DNA of 64,000 nt from Eutypa lata (lineage: Eukaryota; Ascomycota; Sordariomycetes; Xylariales; Diatrypaceae). The DNA is taken from NCBI GenBank assembly GCA_022661535.1, contig JAKULF010000010.1, forward strand, positions 62,001-126,000. The letters run 5' to 3'. Below, piece after piece: positions 1 through 12,013 of this stretch. Each line of letters begins with the position of its first letter. Position 1 is the stretch's first letter. A program made the position numbers and the translations under genes. The notes beneath the pieces were generated by a model. The model was not told the DNA's origin. It searched no databases and saw only the letters and a list, made by a program, of their open reading frames with translations.

Positions 1-3000
1 CGTCGTAGTAGGCAGGCAGGCAGGCAGGAAAAAAGCGGTTGGGAATTGATGCGTTGGCAACAGGTACAGGCACAGGGAGATGAACAAAAAAAAAAGGAGG
101 AGAATATAAAAATTAGAGAAGCAAAAGAAAGAAGTAGAACCTTGAAAATCAGCGACTTGGGCCGAACCCTCGAATGCGAATGTGCGCGTGGTTGATGCGG
201 ATTGGATGAACTCAAAGAGACCCCAGGCTATGTATGTATAGTATGTAGTATGTACTCTAAGCTTAGCGTATCCTTTTCAGCGGGTATTGTACATACATAC
301 AATACCTTCTCTCACTGAGGTCGCTGTTCTGGCTGTTTGGTGCTTGTCTGGGACTCTGGCGGCTCTGTGACTTCCTACGCTGACCGCTACAGAATACCTA
401 TAGTGACTATTCAGAGTACTATGTACAGTACTATAACTATACTATAACTAAAGCTACTAGTCATTACCCAAATGTATTCTGTGTAAGTAGATATGTACTA
501 TATTATGTACAATGCATATCTCCATACCTACCTCCTACATTTAGACGAACTGGCATTTGTTTGGGTGGTGGTTAGAATTAGGAAAGGCGGGATAGACAAA
601 GAGGTAGAAAAAGACTGGGCACCTATCAACGTACCTATGCGAGATGCAAGGACAGCTCATACATTCTCTTAACCAAGCTATACATATCTACCTACCTAAC
701 CAAACCTAACCTAACCTAACTTACAGTGCATACGTCCATACATCTATGCGTATTTGTATTTGTCCGTGGCGGTATCTGTTCTTTGCCTTTCTGTACTAAG
801 CAGACAGACCGCGACTTGACAGGCTGACAGGAGAGACAATTCGGAATGACGGTTGATAGGTCGGCATGGCGGTTGATAGGGGGAGGGGGAGAAGGAGAGA
901 TGGTTCTGTCTGTCGCTCTCCTTCCTACCCGTCTGTCTGTCTGTCTTTTGTCTTCTAGAAGCTGATAGGAAAAGGGTTCCCTCGTGAGCTGCATGACGCA
1001 GGATGCCAGCTTGTTTTTTTTCCCTTTCTCCCTCCCGTATTATGCTGAGATATTGGGCGGGCACAACTTGTCATGTTTTGCTTGGATCGTTTATTTTGCC
1101 CGTTTGCGTGAATTTGTCTCGCTGTCAATGCGAAAAGCCGAGCGATAACAATCTTCAGTCACTGAGTCACTCAAGTTAGGTAGTCGCTTACTTAGTCACT
1201 TAGTCACTTAACAAGGTCCATTTTAAATTAGTTCGAGAGGTTGACAACGACAACGGTATGGATGAAACGAAACCACATGAAACGAAATAGGAAAAGGCCT
1301 ACGGGGAACATGATGGACTGGTAAACGCGACAGCTGCATATAGTTGGTTGAATATAGGTAAGTGTTTCTCCCGCTCACGGTGCGGCCGGAAGACTCGACA
1401 CCGAGGAACCAAACAAGGGCCTTTTACATGTAGTTGCGCTGTCTTATGAAAGGATCAAGAGACATGACTGGTCGAGCATGTCAACTATCACGAAGATCAC
1501 TCGCGGCATCTATGCTGTTATGTACGAAGTACATACCGACATGAAGGTAGCAACGTAGTTATGTAGCACAAGACAAAGAGACAGCAACTGTCAACGTATG
1601 TAAGCCGAAGCTACAGACAGCTATGTAGGTACGTAACGCAACTAGGCAAGCTACATGATGCTTCCATGTCTGTAGGCGAACGACTTTATTCAAACGAACC
1701 TCTACCAGTCTACATAGCAGCCATAGGTATTCTGGGCATGTAGGCAATCTGCTAGTTTCTGTATATGCCCGGGATCTCCTGGCTTGCCAGCTTGCTTAGT
1801 ATAGGTTGAGTTGTCTGGTTGTTTACCGACTTGCCGGTCTAGCTGTCACGCTGTCTAGGTATGTATCTAGTTCGTGCTTTAGTAGGAGTCACTCCCTTTT
1901 ACTATCATTGCCTCATTGACGGTGAATATTAGTGAGGCTGGCGCAGGCTGGGTCTAGGAGAGTAAGGAATAAGACGATCAGAAACCCGAGAACCCAAGAA
2001 TCAACTTTACTATATTGACTCTTTTTTTTTTTGGTTTGACCTGCGTGGCAGTGGATTCTGCCAGGTATAACCTTTCTATCTATAGGCTATGAATCTTCAA
2101 AGTCTCTAATATGTGACAGATAGTCTAATAGATAGATAGTCTATGTATATCTTGTACCATCATATACCCAAGTGTCAGGTAAGGTACTTTGCCATGTAAG
2201 TAGAGGTATATTCTTGGTATAATTATTGGTAGGAGGTAGGTATAGAAGTGACCCGCCCCTTGGCCGTCCCCAGTTAAAAGGTTGAGCTCTGAAGGTTGGC
2301 AGGCAGGATGGCAGGTTGGCAGGTTGGGTGGCCTTTGGTGGCGTATCCCGCCCGCTATTGACTTGACTTGATCGGGTATAGCGACTATTCCCAAGCTACC
2401 CCACGTCTCTTCATCTTAAGCCAAGCCCAGCCAACATTGGGCTACCTACACCAGCCATACAAGTACCTAGAATTGTGCCTTATGCTGATATTCTTCATAC
2501 CCTACGGTTTGCGACTTATTTTTTTTGTACAACAACACAACAACACCATACTTAATCATCGTCACCCTCACCCTCACCAACATGCAGCAGCGGTGTACAA
2601 AACTGTTACTAGCTTAGGTTGCTTGCTGTTGTGTTATTTTACATACATACATACACACATACACACATACCTACGTGAGCAGGGATCCCGCTTCCAGTGG
2701 ATAGTACCTACATATCCATACTTCATACCTCATACCTGCACACATACCTACATACGTACATACAAGGACAGCGGCATCTTACATGCTACGTACATATCTT
2801 ATACATACACCCATACATCACATACATATGTTGTCTTTCTCTATTCAGATACAGACACTGTCATCTTGTCTCTTTTGAGGTCAATGTTGTCGACATTCTC
2901 TCCATACGTCGATCCTCCATATCCACACACGATAGTTAACCTACCTATATAATAAATCTTCGACGATAATTAAGAATATCCTCCAAGCACGAGTAAATCC

Positions 3001-3456
3001 AACCGAGACGATCGAACCCAGTCGAACAGAACTGCTGGTTCAGATCCTACTTAACTAACTATTTTTAACTGAATTGATCTGTAATAATTCGGGTTGAATT
3101 GCGATTGGATCCGAAGAGCGGCGCAACCCCTTGAAGAACACAAACCTCGAAGAGTCGTACACAGATGATATATCGAGCGAATACATCTACGGTGACAACG
3201 ACAATCGACGAGTATTCCCGGTTACCAGAACAAAGGAAATATATAAAAAATACAATACTGATAGTGATGCTGTGTGGGAGAGGTTTAAGATAAACCCTCA
3301 TATGGGCTCATTATGATTTCAATGCAACGATCCCTTTCATCGCCCGTTTGCATACATTCTTCGCCTCGTGAGTTACGAAAAAAAGACAAGACAAGAGCAC
3401 AAACATATCTGGAGCTGTTTCCCAGTCGGGTATGGAATGTACAACAAGGCTGACCT
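1..3456. other. Intergenic region, low complexity
   Basis: I see no supportable gene here. The DNA is rich in simple repeats: a GGCA run at about 10-28, TACC/TACA repeats, an (ACAT)n/(ACAC)n stretch around 2640-2680 and TTAGTCAC-type tandem repeats at about 1160-1210. The open frames present (up to 194 codons at 2368-2952) translate into low-complexity Tyr/His/Thr-rich peptides from these repeats and lack family motifs. The last few hundred bases probably hold the promoter and 5' UTR of the 1778-codon gene that starts at 3457. Confidence 0.7.
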
Positions 3457-6400
3457 ATGTCTACTTTTGCTATAGCTACTTCCCCAACTGCTACCCACCA
3501 GTCTTCGAGATCGCCGACCCCATCTCCCGAGTCCCATCATGAAGTCGCAAGGTCACGCGGGTTTCGTTCACGAAGCCCGATCCAGACCGGTCATATAACA
3601 GAGTCCGGAGGAGTATCGCTTCCGATACGGCGCAAAGATGAGACATCGTCTCATGAAAACCCCCAGCAGCAACAACAGCCACAGCACTCTGAGAGCGCAA
3701 GTGCGCAGAAAAAACCCGTGATAGATCAACCCTCACAACCCAATTTCTCCACTTCCACCGACGAGGACATTCCTTCTAGTCCTCCCGATTCTATCTTGAA
3801 GGGTAAGGGGACACCCCGTTCCCTGCCGCGACCCCTCCTAACAGATGTGTCCCAATACACGAACCCATACTTGAACGTAGCGCAAGATGGCACAACTCTC
3901 GAAGAGCTTGCCCATTTGGTAAGGCTATCCAAATACCAGGAGCGCAAGCGCGCAAACACTCGAATTCGTCTCCAGAGGAGTCTGATCTCCACCGCGCTAT
4001 CGGCGCGACTCACCCGGTGTGGTCAAATAGCCCAGCGGAATCTGGCAGATTTGTTTCGGAAAGATGACAAGACAGCATTCGCTAACCTTTTCGATGCTGT
4101 CCGCGATGTGCGCAATTCCTGCGATGCCGCGCGCCGGTATGCTATTTTGGAACCCGAGATGGAGTCGCTGCAGTCTCCCGGCCCTCCGTCTTCGGAAAAC
4201 TTGGAGACGCCTCTGAGCACAACTGGTAGTATTGCTTCTGGTAGCTCCGTCGCTCCATTCTTCAACGATATATCGGCTTCAGCGAGGGAAGCCTTTTTGA
4301 ACTTCTTAACACAGCTTCGTACCAACCCGGATTACTTAGCCACCCGTCTCTGTTCCTTGAATGCTTCCGAATTGCAAGCTCTTACTGTCTTCCACGAAGG
4401 TTTGGAACCAGTCGACACGGTGTTGCCATTCCACCCTGGCCCCGGTCGTCCCAGTGGACGTAGCCATGCCGGCAATGCCGGTAAAAGCTCCGGACCCCCC
4501 AACAATGCTGTCGAACGTTTCCTCTCTTTCCAACGGCATGATCCCCTTTCTGCTCTTATACATACTAGTTTCGCCAACTCGGCCGGCCCGGATAGCGCCG
4601 AGGACAAACGGCGGACGGAAATTTGGGCTACCGCATTTGCTCGTCTGATCTCTACCCGCCGTCACAGTGAGCCTACTTTGGTCAAAATCCTCAATGTTTG
4701 GTCTACCATGCGTGATTGGTCCGGACAGGGTAATATGGAATGGTACCTGATGAGGATCCTTGAAGATGGAGCTTTCCTGCTCGATCGCGCCGAGGACCAG
4801 AGAGGAACGCGATTTAACGTATCGGATTGGACTACTAAGGATGCCATTGCTGCCGAAGAGTTCTATGACCGAGCAGTGGAAGAGCTTTTCGAGGTTGTTG
4901 ACGATGAAGACGCTACCGGGATTCCCGAAGGCGTGATCGAGCTAGGGAACGAGGTCCTGCGTCGTTTAGACAAGACCCTCGCAGATGACACTCGCAGATG
5001 GTTTGTTTATAAATGGATATTTTCCACTTGGCTACCCGCCGTCGTCATCCATCCGGAGAGCCACGGTCTGATGGCCGAATACCACATCACGGAGTATGCC
5101 CGTCAGAAGATTCTCAAGGAGGTCGCAACTCGCGCCCAGAAGTTGGTCATTGATAGGATTAACAACATGGGTAACCCGCAGATCCCTGTGTCTATCCCTC
5201 CCAAGATCAAGAGCCACATTGAGAACATTGTAGGTCGTTTCATGCCATCTAGGACTAAAAAGACCCCCAGGCTACTGCCAGCCAGGTCTATAACCTCTCT
5301 GAGAGAGACGGCCGAGGTGCGTCCGTACCTCGTCATCAGTCCAGCTGATCTCTTGACGCTTGTAAATGCCCTCTTCCCTGAACGTAGACCGCGGTCGGCA
5401 CGTTCGAGTAGTATCAGGTCTGGTGCCCCTTCTGTATCGGGATTCTCCGCCATGTCCCAGCCTATCTCCATTGAGAACTCCCGCAGCAACTTTGACACTG
5501 CCTCTCTTCTCAGCGTAAGCGCTTCTTCCGCCCTGAGCGATGCGACAACCTCGCGGGAACCCCTCCTAGAGGAAATGCCGACAGGTACCCCCCAAAGATA
5601 CTCACCACCCGTCCCCGATAGCGCTAGCCAGAGACGCCTCAATAAATATGAGGATGACGGTTACCGACTACGATTGGCTATGCATGAAATGGTGCAAGTG
5701 CTTGGTACTGAAGTTGTGGCAGGCTCGTGTCATCCATGTGCTGAACGCTGGACTGTTCTCTTTATATCTGCCGATGGGAACAGCCTTTCGCTTCAGATGA
5801 CTTACGACCCTGACGAGGACCCAGATGAGGAAAATTCCTCTACGACTAGTGACACTGAAGATGATGAGCAGGATTCTGGACCCGAACTCGACAAGGATTA
5901 TCACTTGCTGCGGGACTCCATTCTGAAATTGGTTGAAGATTTCGAGATACCTCGCGGACTTGATGACCGCGGCAACAAGACGACCTTGAGTAATCGCGCC
6001 TCAGGGCTGAAGCGATATCGATCTAAGAACAAGGTCGTCACCCCGGCAAGGACAATGGCTAGTCGGAACCCATACCGCAGACGCGAAGAAGAGAGGCAGC
6101 AACAACAGGATGATGCGCAATCCATTGCAGGCACTGATGCATCGAGAGATGAACCCGAATCCCAGCCAGTGTTAGTTGCTATGCTTACTGCTGCGTCTTC
6201 ACAATCACGCGTCCAGTCGGACTTTGTCTCGGCCCATCTCTACTGGAAGACACTCCAACGGCTCAATGCCATCGCATCACCCTCGCTTCGCAAGAACGGC
6301 TTCGAAGCTCTACTCAATATATTTTCCCGTGGCCCCCGAGATTCCATTCATCGCTCCGCGGCGGCGATTGAAGAATACGACGCCGTGCTTGTTTGGCTAA

Positions 6401-8793
6401 AGCAGAGCCAAGAGCGTCACGAAGGACTTGTCGAATCCATGGTGAAGCGCTTAAGGGCACTCAGGGATAAGATGTGGTATGTGACGGATGTGCACAACTC
6501 ATCCCCTTACACCGACCTGCGGAGCTTCTGCAGCGCCCTCAAGATCATGGGAGCTCCCAAGAAGTGGGAAGTCTTCAAGAGACAGCGTGCCCAGCTCTCT
6601 CGAGGCCCTGTTGCCAATTACATCTATAGGAGTGAATCGCAGACGCTAGATATACTAGCTGCGACTGAAGAGCAGGGCGGTCCCAACAAACTTAGAGACG
6701 AGCAGGCCGAGAAGACGACGAATTGGCTTGAGCAGTTTGGTATCGACAACTTTTGTCAAGGCGAAGAGCGCATACACCGTTTCTGCTGCGAGGTTGATCT
6801 TTGCGTCGGAAAGTTGGTGGGTGATACTATGGCAGATGCTCCTGTTCTCTGGGCTGGTCCGCTCTACGGGCGAGATAAGAAGGCACTTGATCTCCGAAGT
6901 GGTAACCGTGATAGGGACAACTCGGTGGGTGTGGATGACGCCGTCAGCGTGGTTAGCGATCCAGAGCGGCGTTACACCTCTCCAACCCGTCGCCCAGCCT
7001 CAGGGGTTCGCGATCTAAGAAGCATGTCTTCCTACAACCTGAGTCAAGTCTCCGTTGACTCCAGTCGCTTTAACTTCTCTAGGGCAAGCACCGTTATGTC
7101 GGACATCTTGGACTCCCACGAGTACTTCGGAGTTTCTTCTCCAGTCAATGCTATCGATTCGACAACCACCTATTGGTCCCCTTTCCAATCCACGATGCCA
7201 TCTGCCAGCTCCGTGACCTCGCGTGCGCAATCCCCTACGACAAGTGTGACCAACCTCTCGAGTTCATTCTCCCACCCATACCCTCAAAACCTACCCTCAC
7301 ATCATTCCTCCACACGACCAGGGACCTCGGCGTCTTCGAATGAGACAGTACACCTTCAACAGCTCTCGGAAGAGAAGCAGAGGTTTTATACTGATCTTCG
7401 TCGGACCCTCACCAGTCTTTTGTTATCAGACTTGGGAAGTCTTGTATTCGCACGCGGCTCCGAGACGGACGAATGGTTCGACAAACTAGGCCAGGAATGC
7501 ATAGAGCGTCGAGAAGTTCAAGAACAACGAGTACGACGACCGGTATCGAGAAGGCAAAGACTAAGCAAGACCTCTTCAAAGCAGCGAGTCATTGAAAAGA
7601 AGAAGAGTACAGTAAATCTGCGTGGAGTAGGCGAGAATCTTACTGCGGAAGCGAGCGGCGATAGGAGTGAAACCTCGACCATATATGGCGAGAGCTCTAG
7701 TGCTGCCACGAGCGATACCATCTCACCTCGTTCCCGGCCTTCATCCAAGAGTGGTACGCCCGACTTCCCATATAAGAAAGCCTACCAGCGCCTGTTAAGG
7801 ATGTTTTCTGTTCATCCGAATCCTTCCACCAAACTCAATGCCCTCTATGAGCTCCAACAGCTCATTATCGCATCCCTCTCGTCGGGCGGTCGACGATCAA
7901 GATGGATGCTACGTCACCAGCTCAATGCGAATGAGGACAATATCAGTGGTCTGGGTGGCAAGAGACTACACGAACAAACTATTGAGAGCGTTAGGGAGCG
8001 AAGGTCTCAGACGATCCGTGCATCTGCCATGCCTGAAAATCAGTCTCCCGATGCAGAAACCCGTTCAATTGCTTCTCCCAGTTTAGCGAGCCCTGACACA
8101 GTTGTGAACATACTCAGGTCTCTATTCAAAGATGCCAGTGTGCGTCCCAAGAGTCTTTTCCGCGACCTGCAGTATATTGCTTCTTTCGTCCCGGCAACCA
8201 TGTTAGATGATACCGACCAAGGCAAGGCATTCTGGAATGCGGGGCTCGCCGCCTTGTCCCTTAAGCAGGACGTGTGCAAGACGATGGTCGAGGTCGCAGA
8301 TGAAGTTGTCAAAGCCCACTCGGAGAAACGCAGGGCGTCTAATAACAGCAGTGATGATCCTGCCGCAGCGACTCCTCCTGCAGTCATCAACCATTCCCTT
8401 GAAGATGCGGGCCGCATGTTGACCATCACCGCGAAGGAGAGGGATCCTACAGCGCAGCGGGAACTGGCGCTATTCATCCTGGGCTACCCGGAGCTCGTCG
8501 AGAAGCCCTTGCTACCTCTTTCCAAACCAAGGGAGGTGTTTAAGCAGGCCGTCATGGAGAAGTTCGGCGCACGAACGAACAACAGCGGACGGCACTCGGC
8601 CGATAGAGGCCGCACGGGATTAGCGGTCACGGCGCCAACGCAATCCGGCCAACCCGAAGCCGGTAGAGAGAACGATGTTAGGAGCGATCCTGCACTTATG
8701 TGCGTTACGATACACTGGATGAAGGCCGCCGAGCAGGGTGGTGACGAGCTGGCCACGCGCTTCATCCGGCAGAATGAGATGGGATTGGCATGA
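3457..8793 (+). CDS. Large uncharacterised conserved-type fungal protein, 1778 aa, single exon
   Basis: I do not recognise this family. The protein has a Ser/Pro/Gln-rich, probably disordered N-terminus (residues 1 to about 130). A mostly helical region of about residues 140-600 follows, containing a Trp-rich segment near 515-540 (motif YKWIFSTWLPA) and a basic/amphipathic helix just after it. A second Ser-rich linker covers about 650-740, and a hyperacidic tract rich in Asp/Glu about 785-815. Further helical blocks are separated by Ser-rich spacers to the C-terminus. No signal peptide or clear membrane segment is visible. The whole 5.3 kb is open with even codon use, which strongly supports a real gene. 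The first ATG in the frame was chosen; an upstream 5' UTR intron cannot be excluded. The layout (folded helical blocks plus phosphorylation-type linkers) suggests a scaffold or signalling protein, but that is inference. Confidence 0.9.
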   Translation: MSTFAIATSPTATHQSSRSPTPSPESHHEVARSRGFRSRSPIQTGHITESGGVSLPIRRKDETSSHENPQQQQQPQHSESASAQKKPVIDQPSQPNFSTSTDEDIPSSPPDSILKGKGTPRSLPRPLLTDVSQYTNPYLNVAQDGTTLEELAHLVRLSKYQERKRANTRIRLQRSLISTALSARLTRCGQIAQRNLADLFRKDDKTAFANLFDAVRDVRNSCDAARRYAILEPEMESLQSPGPPSSENLETPLSTTGSIASGSSVAPFFNDISASAREAFLNFLTQLRTNPDYLATRLCSLNASELQALTVFHEGLEPVDTVLPFHPGPGRPSGRSHAGNAGKSSGPPNNAVERFLSFQRHDPLSALIHTSFANSAGPDSAEDKRRTEIWATAFARLISTRRHSEPTLVKILNVWSTMRDWSGQGNMEWYLMRILEDGAFLLDRAEDQRGTRFNVSDWTTKDAIAAEEFYDRAVEELFEVVDDEDATGIPEGVIELGNEVLRRLDKTLADDTRRWFVYKWIFSTWLPAVVIHPESHGLMAEYHITEYARQKILKEVATRAQKLVIDRINNMGNPQIPVSIPPKIKSHIENIVGRFMPSRTKKTPRLLPARSITSLRETAEVRPYLVISPADLLTLVNALFPERRPRSARSSSIRSGAPSVSGFSAMSQPISIENSRSNFDTASLLSVSASSALSDATTSREPLLEEMPTGTPQRYSPPVPDSASQRRLNKYEDDGYRLRLAMHEMVQVLGTEVVAGSCHPCAERWTVLFISADGNSLSLQMTYDPDEDPDEENSSTTSDTEDDEQDSGPELDKDYHLLRDSILKLVEDFEIPRGLDDRGNKTTLSNRASGLKRYRSKNKVVTPARTMASRNPYRRREEERQQQQDDAQSIAGTDASRDEPESQPVLVAMLTAASSQSRVQSDFVSAHLYWKTLQRLNAIASPSLRKNGFEALLNIFSRGPRDSIHRSAAAIEEYDAVLVWLKQSQERHEGLVESMVKRLRALRDKMWYVTDVHNSSPYTDLRSFCSALKIMGAPKKWEVFKRQRAQLSRGPVANYIYRSESQTLDILAATEEQGGPNKLRDEQAEKTTNWLEQFGIDNFCQGEERIHRFCCEVDLCVGKLVGDTMADAPVLWAGPLYGRDKKALDLRSGNRDRDNSVGVDDAVSVVSDPERRYTSPTRRPASGVRDLRSMSSYNLSQVSVDSSRFNFSRASTVMSDILDSHEYFGVSSPVNAIDSTTTYWSPFQSTMPSASSVTSRAQSPTTSVTNLSSSFSHPYPQNLPSHHSSTRPGTSASSNETVHLQQLSEEKQRFYTDLRRTLTSLLLSDLGSLVFARGSETDEWFDKLGQECIERREVQEQRVRRPVSRRQRLSKTSSKQRVIEKKKSTVNLRGVGENLTAEASGDRSETSTIYGESSSAATSDTISPRSRPSSKSGTPDFPYKKAYQRLLRMFSVHPNPSTKLNALYELQQLIIASLSSGGRRSRWMLRHQLNANEDNISGLGGKRLHEQTIESVRERRSQTIRASAMPENQSPDAETRSIASPSLASPDTVVNILRSLFKDASVRPKSLFRDLQYIASFVPATMLDDTDQGKAFWNAGLAALSLKQDVCKTMVEVADEVVKAHSEKRRASNNSSDDPAAATPPAVINHSLEDAGRMLTITAKERDPTAQRELALFILGYPELVEKPLLPLSKPREVFKQAVMEKFGARTNNSGRHSADRGRTGLAVTAPTQSGQPEAGRENDVRSDPALMCVTIHWMKAAEQGGDELATRFIRQNEMGLA

Positions 8794-10511
8794 CCTACCT
8801 GTTTGTTACACGGGGCTTTTCCAGTATCGTAATCTCTTTTTACGTTTTTGAAAAGAAGAAACGTCGTAACGAACGAACGAACGACGATTTCTTTTTGCCT
8901 TTGTTGGGGATATTACTATACTTTACTGGCCACGGATTGTTCATGCTCAAGGATACAGGATAAAGGATACACACGATTCCCCCATTTTCGATTTTCGATT
9001 TTCGATTTTTATTTTTTAGTTTTGTTTACAGCAAATGTTCATGAAGGATACCATTTCACTTTTTTCCTCTCTCTCCCTCTCCCTCCCCCCTACTCTCGCG
9101 CGCGGTTTGTTGGCTTGCTTGCTGGGCAGGTTTTTAGTTGGTTGAATATACGATCACGTCATTCGTTCGCTCGTTCGTTCGTTGATTGATGATGATATTC
9201 CATATCCGAGCTGGAGATGATGTGTGATGGGTATATGTACCTACGTATGTACGTTTTACATGGGGTTTGTTTTCCCCCTTGTTGCACGTACAGGATTAGG
9301 ACTCCGAATTTGCGTGCGTGCGTGCTTGCTTGGGGATTTGGGCGGACGACTTGTGATTTTCCAGGGCGTCTTTTTGTCTTTTTTATCGGTGCATCCATCA
9401 ATCATAAGCGCAAGCCCTACTTACTACCTACTTATACCACCTACATACTTATACCTACCTACCCTTATATAGATCAGCTACAGTGACGGATATACCATAT
9501 GTATTTTCTTTGTTTCCCCATACCATACCATGCCATACCTAACTAAGGAAAGGATTTTATACCAAGCTGCTTCCATGTCAAAACAATGTTCTGTTTCAAA
9601 ACTGCGCAGCTGCGTCGATGTCTTAGTGACTGTGATTGTGACTGTGACTGGACTTAGAGATATTCAGAAGGCTTCTCCTATAAAGGCCGTCTTCCCTTTT
9701 AAGTGTTGTACCATCACTTGTTCAGAGCCTTCAGGACATATCATGGTTGGTGATGATTAGACGGCCTTCCTAGTCCGGTAGTATAAGATTCGCTACGAAG
9801 TCAGCATCTTTCTAGCTCGCTACGATCCTGGCACGACTACCATCAAAGTTACAGTGAACAGACTGAGACGAACAGCATTCTTCACTTGGGCAGGCTGTCC
9901 ATATATCTAACTCTTAATATGCCTAATCCCAGGATAATATGACCATTCTCGTGTTGAATGCATCTGTTGATACTCTGAGTCCACTGCACTTTGGCATAGT
10001 CTAAGTAGTTACGTCTTAACCTCGGCTGATAGTTCACACCGTCCACATGTCGAACGAGGACAATGATGACGATAATGATGGACAGCCGGAATACAGCACA
10101 GCTCGAAACCAACATAGTATAACCACCGTATCTCAATAGAAGACCCTTGCCATGAGACGCGGAGCAATTACTTAGACACACTCACTTCCATATCCACGAA
10201 CCCCGGCGCGGTGCGGTGCGGGGGAACCCGTAGAAACCCATCCACCCAAGACATCGCAACAAAGGGTGCGTCCGGTTCGGGGACAGGGATAAACCTCCGC
10301 ATCCACATGAGGTTACAGCAGCGAATCAAGCCAAGTTAGCTTCGGTGCTTGATTCTCCGCCAAGCCATTATCGCGCGATCTTATAGACGGAGAAATATCA
10401 CTGCAATGCTCCATATGCAAGGCATTCATTCGTTCATTCGATGGAAACCTGGAAAATGCTATTCGTATGCATTTGCTCGTCATTCTCATGGTCTGGCTGC
10501 CTAGGTACTAC

Positions 10512-10543
<32 letters not shown>

Positions 10544-10646
10544 ATGGATATACCACGGAGCTATGCGCAGCCTTACTGTTGCAATAGGTAATAGCTGTTG
10601 ACGACAAGCTGCTATATAATTTCTCGATTTAACTCGGTAGGTAGCT
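8794..10646. other. Intergenic region
   Basis: No gene supported. It contains a short tandem CGATTTT repeat at about 8989-9010, GAAC/CGTT repeats, TACC-rich stretches and a (CA)n(TA)n microsatellite at 10511-10543. A TATA-like TATATAAT lies at 10613-10620, just upstream of the acetylesterase start. Confidence 0.6.
10511..10543. repeat. (CA)n(TA)n microsatellite
   Basis: A run of CA dinucleotides passes directly into TA dinucleotides about 100 bp upstream of the rhamnogalacturonan acetylesterase start. Confidence 0.9.
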
Positions 10647-11522
10647 ATGCAGACTTTCGCCGTCACTACCACAGCTCTGCTGCTGGTTCTTTCTGGGACG
10701 ACCAGCTCAGCCGCGGCCAACCCACCCGCGTTCTTCCTAGCAGGCGACAGCACAACAGCAGTGCAGTCCTCGGGAGGCGGTGGCTGGGGAAACGGGTTCC
10801 TATCGTTTCTCGTCTCGCCGGCATGGGGCGAGAACCTAGGACACAACGGAGCCACGACGGTGTCGTTCGTCGATGGCGGCGATTGGGACACGGTTCTGGG
10901 CTACGTGTCTGACAACCGCGACGAGTTCGATACCTACGTCACAATCCAGTTCGGACACAACGATCAGAAGCCTGAGAAGGGGATCAGTCTGGAGCAGTTC
11001 CAGACTAACCTCGAGAACTTGGCTACGGAGGTTAAAGAGGCGGGTGCGACGCCTGTGAGTCTCTCCCTTTTTGCTCTCTTTCTCTGTGGATGCGGGATGG
11101 ACACGTGAAAGGAAGGAATAAGGGCCCGAACCCACAATACCTACCTACTTACTAGACACGACAGCTAACCCCACCAGCTCCTCGTGACCTCCCTCACACG
11201 CCGCTCATTCACATCCGAGCACGAAGTCTCGGACTCGTTGCACGACGAGCGCCTCGCTGCCATCGCGGCTGCCGAGGCCACCGACACCACGTATCTCGAC
11301 CTGAACCAGGCCAGCATCGATTACGTCAACGCCATTGGGGAGGGCGCGGCGCAGGTCTACAACCTGGTGGAGGACGACCGCACGCACTTGAATGACTGGG
11401 GCAGTGTCGTCTTCGGTCGTATGCTGGCGGATCTGTTGCTGGAGAAGGTCGATGGGTTGGAGTCTTGGATTGCGCCTAATGAGACGTTGAGTGCGCTTAT
11501 ACGGGATGGGATGCCGGCGTGA
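10647..11522 (+). CDS. Rhamnogalacturonan acetylesterase, secreted SGNH hydrolase (CE12-like)
   Basis: Two exons, 10647-11054 and 11178-11522, joined in phase 0 across a 123-nt GTGAGT...CAG intron, give 250 aa, the usual size for this family. Residues 1 to about 24 are a signal peptide. The SGNH blocks are all visible: GDSTT with the nucleophile Ser35, the GHNGATT block with its oxyanion Gly, GHNDQ with Asn105, and DDRTHLN with Asp203 and His206 completing the triad. In this family the enzyme removes acetyl groups from the galacturonic acid of rhamnogalacturonan I, so that backbone-cleaving enzymes can act on plant pectin outside the cell. No other pectinase gene lies beside it. The neighbouring FMN dehydrogenase also has a signal peptide, but there is no evidence that the two are linked. 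Specificity could be another acetylated polysaccharide. Confidence 0.93.
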
Positions 11523-11917
11523 TATAGGGGGGGGGGGGGGGGGGTTGGTGTAAAGCCAACTTACTTAGGTAGTTCATCTAACTACTCTAGGAGGGAAGCT
11601 CAATTCTTAGCTCGAGTTGAATCTACGTAGTAAATAACTAGATCTCCCTCAAATAGTCTTTGCTAGATGTAACCACGTACACCATCTTCCGCAAGAGCTT
11701 CTCGGGAAATCCCTAGTTCCAAAGCGTCAAGGCTTCATCCAGTTACGGCTCCTTTCTGTTGAGGGTGATAAACTGGGTTGCTCGACAATTTGAATTAGGT
11801 AAGACCATATATATATAGTACGCGCTTAAACTAACTATATCGAGCTTTATAACTTGCAGAAAATTCATAATCGGGCCGACATCCACCCGAAACCGGGCAG
11901 TGTGCCCCTTGCCTGAA
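11523..11917. other. Intergenic stretch with a poly-G run
   Basis: It contains a homopolymer of about 17 G directly after the acetylesterase stop (from about 11528). The rest has no recognisable coding or RNA feature. Confidence 0.6.
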
Positions 11918-12013
11918 GCATCAGTGGTTTAGTGGTAAAATCCATCGTTGCCATGTTATAGAAACATCTATAGTAGATTCGATGGGCCCCGTGTTCGATT
12001 CACGGCTGATGCA
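11918..12013 (+). tRNA. tRNA-Gly (anticodon GCC) with a 25-nt intron
   Basis: The acceptor stem GCATCAG (11918-11924) pairs perfectly with CTGATGC (12006-12012), followed by discriminator A at 12013. The D-arm contains GTGGTTTAGTGG and the T-arm contains GTTCGATTC. The anticodon stem CATCG (11943-11947) pairs with CGATG (11980-11984). The loop reads TTGCCA, giving anticodon GCC at 11950-11952, then a 25-nt intron at 11954-11978 in the canonical place one base 3' of the anticodon, then T38. The internal promoters (A and B boxes) are intact, so the gene should be functional. Confidence 0.95.

Noticed and set aside
2368..2952. 194-codon open frame
   Set aside because: Composition is Tyr/His/Thr-rich from TACA/CATA repeats and has no motif; it looks like translated simple repeat.
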